This document shows, in pieces, positions 59,775 to 64,000 of a stretch of DNA of 64,000 bases. The translations under genes and the position numbers were made by a program. The notes under the pieces are model-generated. The model worked only from the letters and a program-made list of their open reading frames with translations, did no database searches and had not been told where the DNA came from. The stretch is taken from contig NW_026622952.1 of the NCBI RefSeq assembly GCF_023065955.2, forward strand, positions 31,296,313-31,360,312, in the 5' to 3' direction. Position 1 is the first letter of the stretch. Every line of letters starts with the position of its first letter. Origin of the DNA: Ursus arctos (taxonomy: Eukaryota > Chordata > Mammalia > Carnivora > Ursidae).

Positions 59775-59935
59775 AATGGCAGTGGTTGAGCTCAGACGTG
59801 GATGGTGGGAAGAAGAGAAAACAGATAGTCGGAGACAGAATGAACAAAGCCTGGGTTTGTGAAGATAGGAGTCAGGGGGATTTCTTACTTCAGCAAGAAT
59901 TTTCAGGATCATCCACATTGAAAGTCTCATTGTGA
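59775..59935 (-). mobile_element. L2 LINE fragment, right piece (tentative)
   Basis: Purine-rich L2-like sequence after the SINE ('gtggttgagctcagacgtgg', 'gaatgaacaaagcctgggtt'). Probably the continuation of 58985-59440. Confidence 0.4.
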
Positions 59936-61188
59936 TTGTCTATGTGGGGAACCAGATGGACACCTGAGTTCTCAAAGTGTAAGTCTTTCTTTTTTTTTTT
60001 CTTCCTTTTTGAGCCAAGAGTAGTCAATGTTGCCATTAGAAACCTTTTTACTTAGAATGCTTTTATCTCTACAGGGAAAGATATGGTTGGTACATAAAAA
60101 TAAAAATCATAGAGACATTTTGCATTCTTGGATTAGTGTCTTAACGCTAACTGATAAACTACCAAATTGCCTACCCTTACTTGATGTTATAAAGCCAAGC
60201 CAAGGTCCAACAGGAGGGCCTCTTGCCATAACTAACTGAATAACTAAATAGCTAACTCCATAAATAAGTAAGCAGCAAATGGGAAAAAAAATACTTATTT
60301 GCTTTTGATAGTTGAAGAATGAACTGGAAGGCACACAGATTTAGCAGAGTTAGAATGACATTCCAGACTTTAGTGTACTCTCGGTTGTATTATAGGTAGT
60401 GAGTTAATCATCCAACTTTATCACTAAAACCTGATCATAGTCATAAGTCTTTAAAAACATTATTGTTTTTCTGCTAGAAATCTATCTGTCCTTATTCAAT
60501 TAGAGATCTTAAAGATCTATTTTCTTTACTCGTGACTTAATGGACATTAATAAATCATGTGAATCTTTTCAGTTTATAAGAAACTCCTGCTTTCTAAATT
60601 ACCATTTTTCCCTGAGGAGCAAGATTTCTAATTGAGGCAAGTTCCCAGATGTATTTTATGTTCTTGTAATTATTTTAAAACATATGGCAATAAAAAAGTT
60701 ATGCGTCTTCAGTGTATTTTTATGTATCTTGTCATCTTACAGGTTCAAGTAGCATTCACTATTTGAAATCATTTCTTTTCTTCCAAATAAAATTATTATT
60801 CAATAAGGAGAATAAAGATTCATAACAATATATGTACATATATTTTATTTCATAAGCATGTTTAGTTTATTTAATATTTTAAGTGTTTTAAAATTTTATT
60901 GTAAATTTTAAGTGCTGGATTTATTACTCATTTACCTGAAGCTGCCAGATCAATTGTCCAATTTGCAAATGGAAAGTTAACACATTAATTTAATTCAGCT
61001 CTTAATGTGTAAGTTTTATGATAGTGAATATACTGGTTGGCACATGTTACATAGAGGAATTTTAATTAGTTCACAAAGGAATTTCCATATCTCTGCAAAT
61101 AGATTCATTTTAAGATATGACTTCTTTTATCAAAAATTCATGAAAGGTCCAAAGCATCATTGTGTTGGGGACCCAATGCATAACACTT
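59936..61188. other. Non-coding AT-rich stretch
   Basis: No exon or named repeat. Poly(T) at 59989-60000. Confidence 0.5.
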
Positions 61189-61204
61189 TGAAACTTAAAA
61201 AAGG

Positions 61205-61376
61205 GACACCTGGGTAGCTCGGTCAGTTAAGCGCCTGCCTTCAGCTCAGGTCATGATCCAGGGTCCTGGGATTGAGTCCCGCAATGGGTTCCCTGCTCTG
61301 TGGGGAGTCTGCTTCTCCCTCTCTCTCTCTCTCTCTTTGTCTATCATGAATAAATAAATAACATCTTTTTAAAAAA
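61205..61376 (+). mobile_element. Can-SINE with TSD
   Basis: Plus-strand Can-SINE: 'gacacctgggtagctcggtc', 'gtcatgatccagggtcctgg', (CT)n, 'gaataaataaataa' and an A-rich end. It is flanked by a 16-bp TSD with one mismatch: tgaaacttaaaaaagg at 61189-61204 and tgatacttaaaaaagg at 61377-61392. Confidence 0.95.
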
Positions 61377-61647
61377 TGATACTTAAAAAAGGAAAAAAAA
61401 GTAATGGTAAAATATGGTGTTTTGCCAGTTAGGATCTCCACGTATACATGAATGCATCCTAGATACTTCAAAAAAGACTCTAATGAAGGAATTAGTTACA
61501 TATTTATGGGGAAGGTTAAGGGAACAAACAAGGGATACTGAGACATCCAAACTACCCAGAGGAGAAAGCTGTTATGGCTGCTTGGGCTTAAGAAATAAGG
61601 GAAGGAACTAGTGTTATCAAATCTCTATGAGAACAGAAACAATAGAG

Positions 61648-62166
61648 AATTATATTAGGATTCTCTGGAGAAACAGAACCAATAGGATATATCCATTATA
61701 TAATCAAGTAATATATAATTTAATAATTAAATATTTATCAATAATTGTTATTTATTCATTGTTATTCATTAAATAGTATATAAATCAATGCATTTTAATT
61801 AGTTATATGATAGATTTATTTTAAGGTATTAGTCCATGTGATTGTGGAGGCTTGGTGAGTCCAAGTCTAACGAGTTAGTTTAGCAGGCTAGAGACTTAGA
61901 AGAGAGTTACAGTTCAAGTCTGAAGTCAGTCTGCTGACAGAATTACCTCCTGCACAAGGGAGGGTCAGCTTTGTGTCCTTTTCAGACCTTGAACTGATTT
62001 GATGAAATCCATGCACATTATGAAGGGTAATCCACTTTACGTAAAGTCCCCTGATTCAAATGTAAATGTCATCTAGACATGACCTCACAGAAATACCCAG
62101 AATGATGTTTGACCAAATATCTGGGCATCATGGCCCAGCCAAGTTAACACATAAAATTAGCTATTA
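61648..62166 (-). repeat. ERVL-class LTR
   Basis: The inverted LTR 3' end is at the left ('aggattctctggagaaacag', 'aaccaataggatatatccat') and the inverted LTR 5' start at the right ('ccaagttaacacataaaatt', 'agctatta'). The inverted polyadenylation signal (tttatt, 61815-61820) lies at the expected place. 61690-61800 is expanded AT-rich sequence. ERV internal-like sequence in the same orientation follows to the right, so this may be the 3' LTR of the element that runs off the window. Confidence 0.68.
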
Positions 62167-62559
62167 CTTGTAAGGACTTCACAGAAGTTGGTCTTGGAGG
62201 GGCACAACAATGGCCAGAACCAAAACAGTTCATTGAGAGAAAAAGGAAGAAATAACTCTGCCTCAGTTACCTTTGGATCTTCAGAGTCAAAAAACCAAGT
62301 GACAGGGCCTAAGCCTGTTACAGAGCTCTTTCTTTACACTGAATTCTACTCAAAATTGTACATGTACCTAGTAGATAGGTTAATTCCGTCCATGTAAAAA
62401 GCCTGTCAAAAAGCCTATGGTGGGCAGTGTGAGGTGCAGCCATTTGACTTTAACTTCTATGAGATAACCTAGCAAGACAGAGAACACCAATTCTCTAGAA
62501 GCAGTATGGCAGGCACCTGAATTATCATTGAGTTTTTCTCCCATTCTCAACATACATAT

Positions 62560-64000
62560 ATTTTAATAAGCAGTTTAGGATACTCTATATGTCCTACTCA
62601 CTACATCCATTCAGCATGAGGACACCAACATATGGATCCTGTGTGATGTTCTATGGGATATCAAGGTGAACCAGACCCATCAAATCCATATTACAATGAG
62701 AAAACAAGTGGACATAGTCCACAGGCAAAGCAATGAAGCTATACCAGATTTCTTTTCCTCTCACATGTCACAAATGGGAAAGACACATCTGCTTCCTTAA
62801 GAGTTGCAAGCAGGTTGTGTTGCTTCCTTTCTATCCCATTACATCAGAAATAGCAGTCACTTTTGGTATCCTTACCTCATTCACGTCCTTTTATGCAGGA
62901 CAAACAACAAGGTAGAACAGGAATGCAACAGGATTCACCATTTATTCATCTTTCAAGATTTTATAATGGCACTAATCTTTGCAATTTGTCCAGTGTTGCA
63001 ATATTGTTATGGTTCACTATATGGTACTCTGTGTGTGTGTGTGCGCGCGCGCGTGCAGGGAGGGGGGTGCACGTGCTCAGGCGTGTGCTTTGTGGGAGGA
63101 ACAGTTCCATAGGATTCTGCTTAGCATCTGTTATTATAGTGGCTCTCATTCGGTGAGTCAAGAATCCAATGGACATATTCTGCAAGTTGCTAAGGGTGTC
63201 TATTACTCAATTTATAGATACACATTCAGGAACTAGGAACACAACTGTAAATTTGGTATGAGAGCGTACTGAAATCTCTGAGAAATTTTCATTTTCATGG
63301 TTTTCAGGTTTTCATTTATCACCTGTCCTCCATAAACCTCCATTCTGACCAGTGGAACATAGTAGCAATATCTAATAGTCCCTAAAAGATCTCACTATTA
63401 TTTTTTCCACAGTGAACAGTCGCTGTGGAAATGGCTGCAGCTTCCTCTGGTAGAGGCTTAAAGAAAGGTCTACAGTATACACTTGTGTCCAAATATAGGA
63501 TTCTTCTCCAGCTGACCCAACTTTACCGCATTAAAGGGACACTAGTCTAAGAACTCATTTAAGTATATAAAATGTACAGAAGTCTAAAAATTCCCGCTAC
63601 ACCAACCCAAATCAGGTTTCTACCCAGTGGGATTATGTAGATGAGTACCATGGTAGGCTGTTAATGTATGTCATTCTTAGAGACCCTATAATCAATTTGT
63701 CACCTGTGGGTCCCTGTGGGTCAAAACATTGTGATTACTACACTATCCTTGTGCTCTATGGCACGCACCATGTCCCTGACGATTAAGCCATTAAAATCAG
63801 AGATTTCTAGGCTATTCCAACAGTGAATACCCTGATAAATTGAACATTCAGTGCTACTCTTGAACACTGCAGCTTCTAGGATGGGTGAGCAGGTTGCATG
63901 GATTAAATTTACCCCATTGCAATTTCCTTAAGCTTTTTATTCCTCACTCTACATTATTGCAAGGGAATTCTAGGATCTGGATCTTATTGAAAGTAGGTGA
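62560..64000 (-). pseudogene. ERVL-like endogenous retrovirus internal remnant (partial)
   Basis: Antisense retroviral internal sequence, decayed. The plus strand shows phrases in the order seen for ERVL-class pol: 'gatcctgtgtgatgttctat', 'ataatggcactaatctttgc', 'taggattctgcttagcatct', 'cctccattctgaccagtgga', 'gtccctaaaagatctcacta', 'acagtgaacagtcgctgtgg'. The second, fourth and fifth also have counterparts in the ERVL remnant at 20601-21885. Frames are broken throughout. The element is cut by the window edge, and the join to the LTR (62167-62559) is not recognisable to me. Confidence 0.55.
63031..63057. repeat. (GT)n(GC)n alternating purine-pyrimidine tract
   Basis: Uninterrupted alternation GTGT...GCGC...GTGCA. 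The dinucleotide composition is of the Z-DNA-prone kind. It lies inside the ERV remnant and is followed by a G-rich run. Confidence 0.92.

Noticed and set aside
62804..63236. Overlapping plus-strand ORFs of 85-102 codons
   Set aside because: They lie antisense to the ERV remnant and are created by the GT/GC microsatellite; they are not genes.
1..64000. CRISPR arrays, bacterial operons, phage or plasmid features
   Set aside because: The DNA is plainly mammalian. The only regularly spaced repeats are microsatellites and dispersed retroelements.

Overview
The window is non-coding nuclear DNA from a caniform carnivore, most likely a bear (Ursidae). Two kinds of repeat support this. The first is eleven or more tRNA-Lys-type Can-SINEs, two of which (11490-11694 and 41420-41618) belong to the young subfamily with the 'gggcgcctgggtggcacagc' head that I associate with ursid genomes. 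The second is a young carnivore LINE-1 family present three times (3835-5199, 29896-30988, 49990-50096). The DNA is AT-rich. I found no cellular protein-coding exon, no RNA gene, no CpG island and no bacterial-type feature. The window therefore looks like a gene desert or part of a long intron, and no host gene can be named from it.

Layout: 1-3698 has no recognisable element apart from A-rich and purine-rich tracts. 3699-5960 is a three-layer nest: an old L1 is split by about 490 bp of unassigned sequence, which is itself split by a young 5'-truncated L1 with a perfect 17-bp target-site duplication. 6104-7095 holds old L2 and MER5-type relics. About 9240-12213 is a nearly complete MaLR-type LTR retroelement (LTR, internal region, LTR; minus strand) whose upstream LTR carries a microsatellite and a young Can-SINE. 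12240-18250 has L2, MIR and two Can-SINEs. 20385-21885 is an ERVL-type endogenous retrovirus remnant (LTR-like end plus pol), abutting an old L1 ORF2 relic at 21955-22285. 22960-28560 holds DNA-transposon, L2 and MIR relics.

From 29896 to 30988 there is a second young L1. MIR, L2 and two successive old L1 3' ends fill 32740-35690. MIR and L2 relics, an AT palindrome and a young Can-SINE lie between 36185 and 42295. 45083-48910 is a 3.8-kb old L1 (minus) hosting two Can-SINEs. 49105-50240 is a cluster of Can-SINEs, an L1 3' fragment and (TAAAA)-like DNA. 53013-55440 contains a Can-SINE and a 1.6-kb L2 with a MIR inside it. 57010-57668 has two hAT-type relics. 58985-61376 is L2 with two Can-SINEs. 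61648-64000 is an LTR followed by ERVL-like internal sequence that runs off the right edge.

No genes work together here. The content is layered transposable-element history: MIR/L2/MER5 oldest, then MaLR/ERVL/old L1, then carnivore Can-SINE and L1. I searched for a novel biological system and did not see one. Family names for old repeats come from memory of consensus patterns, boundaries are approximate unless target-site duplications are given, and a RepeatMasker/Dfam run would settle them.
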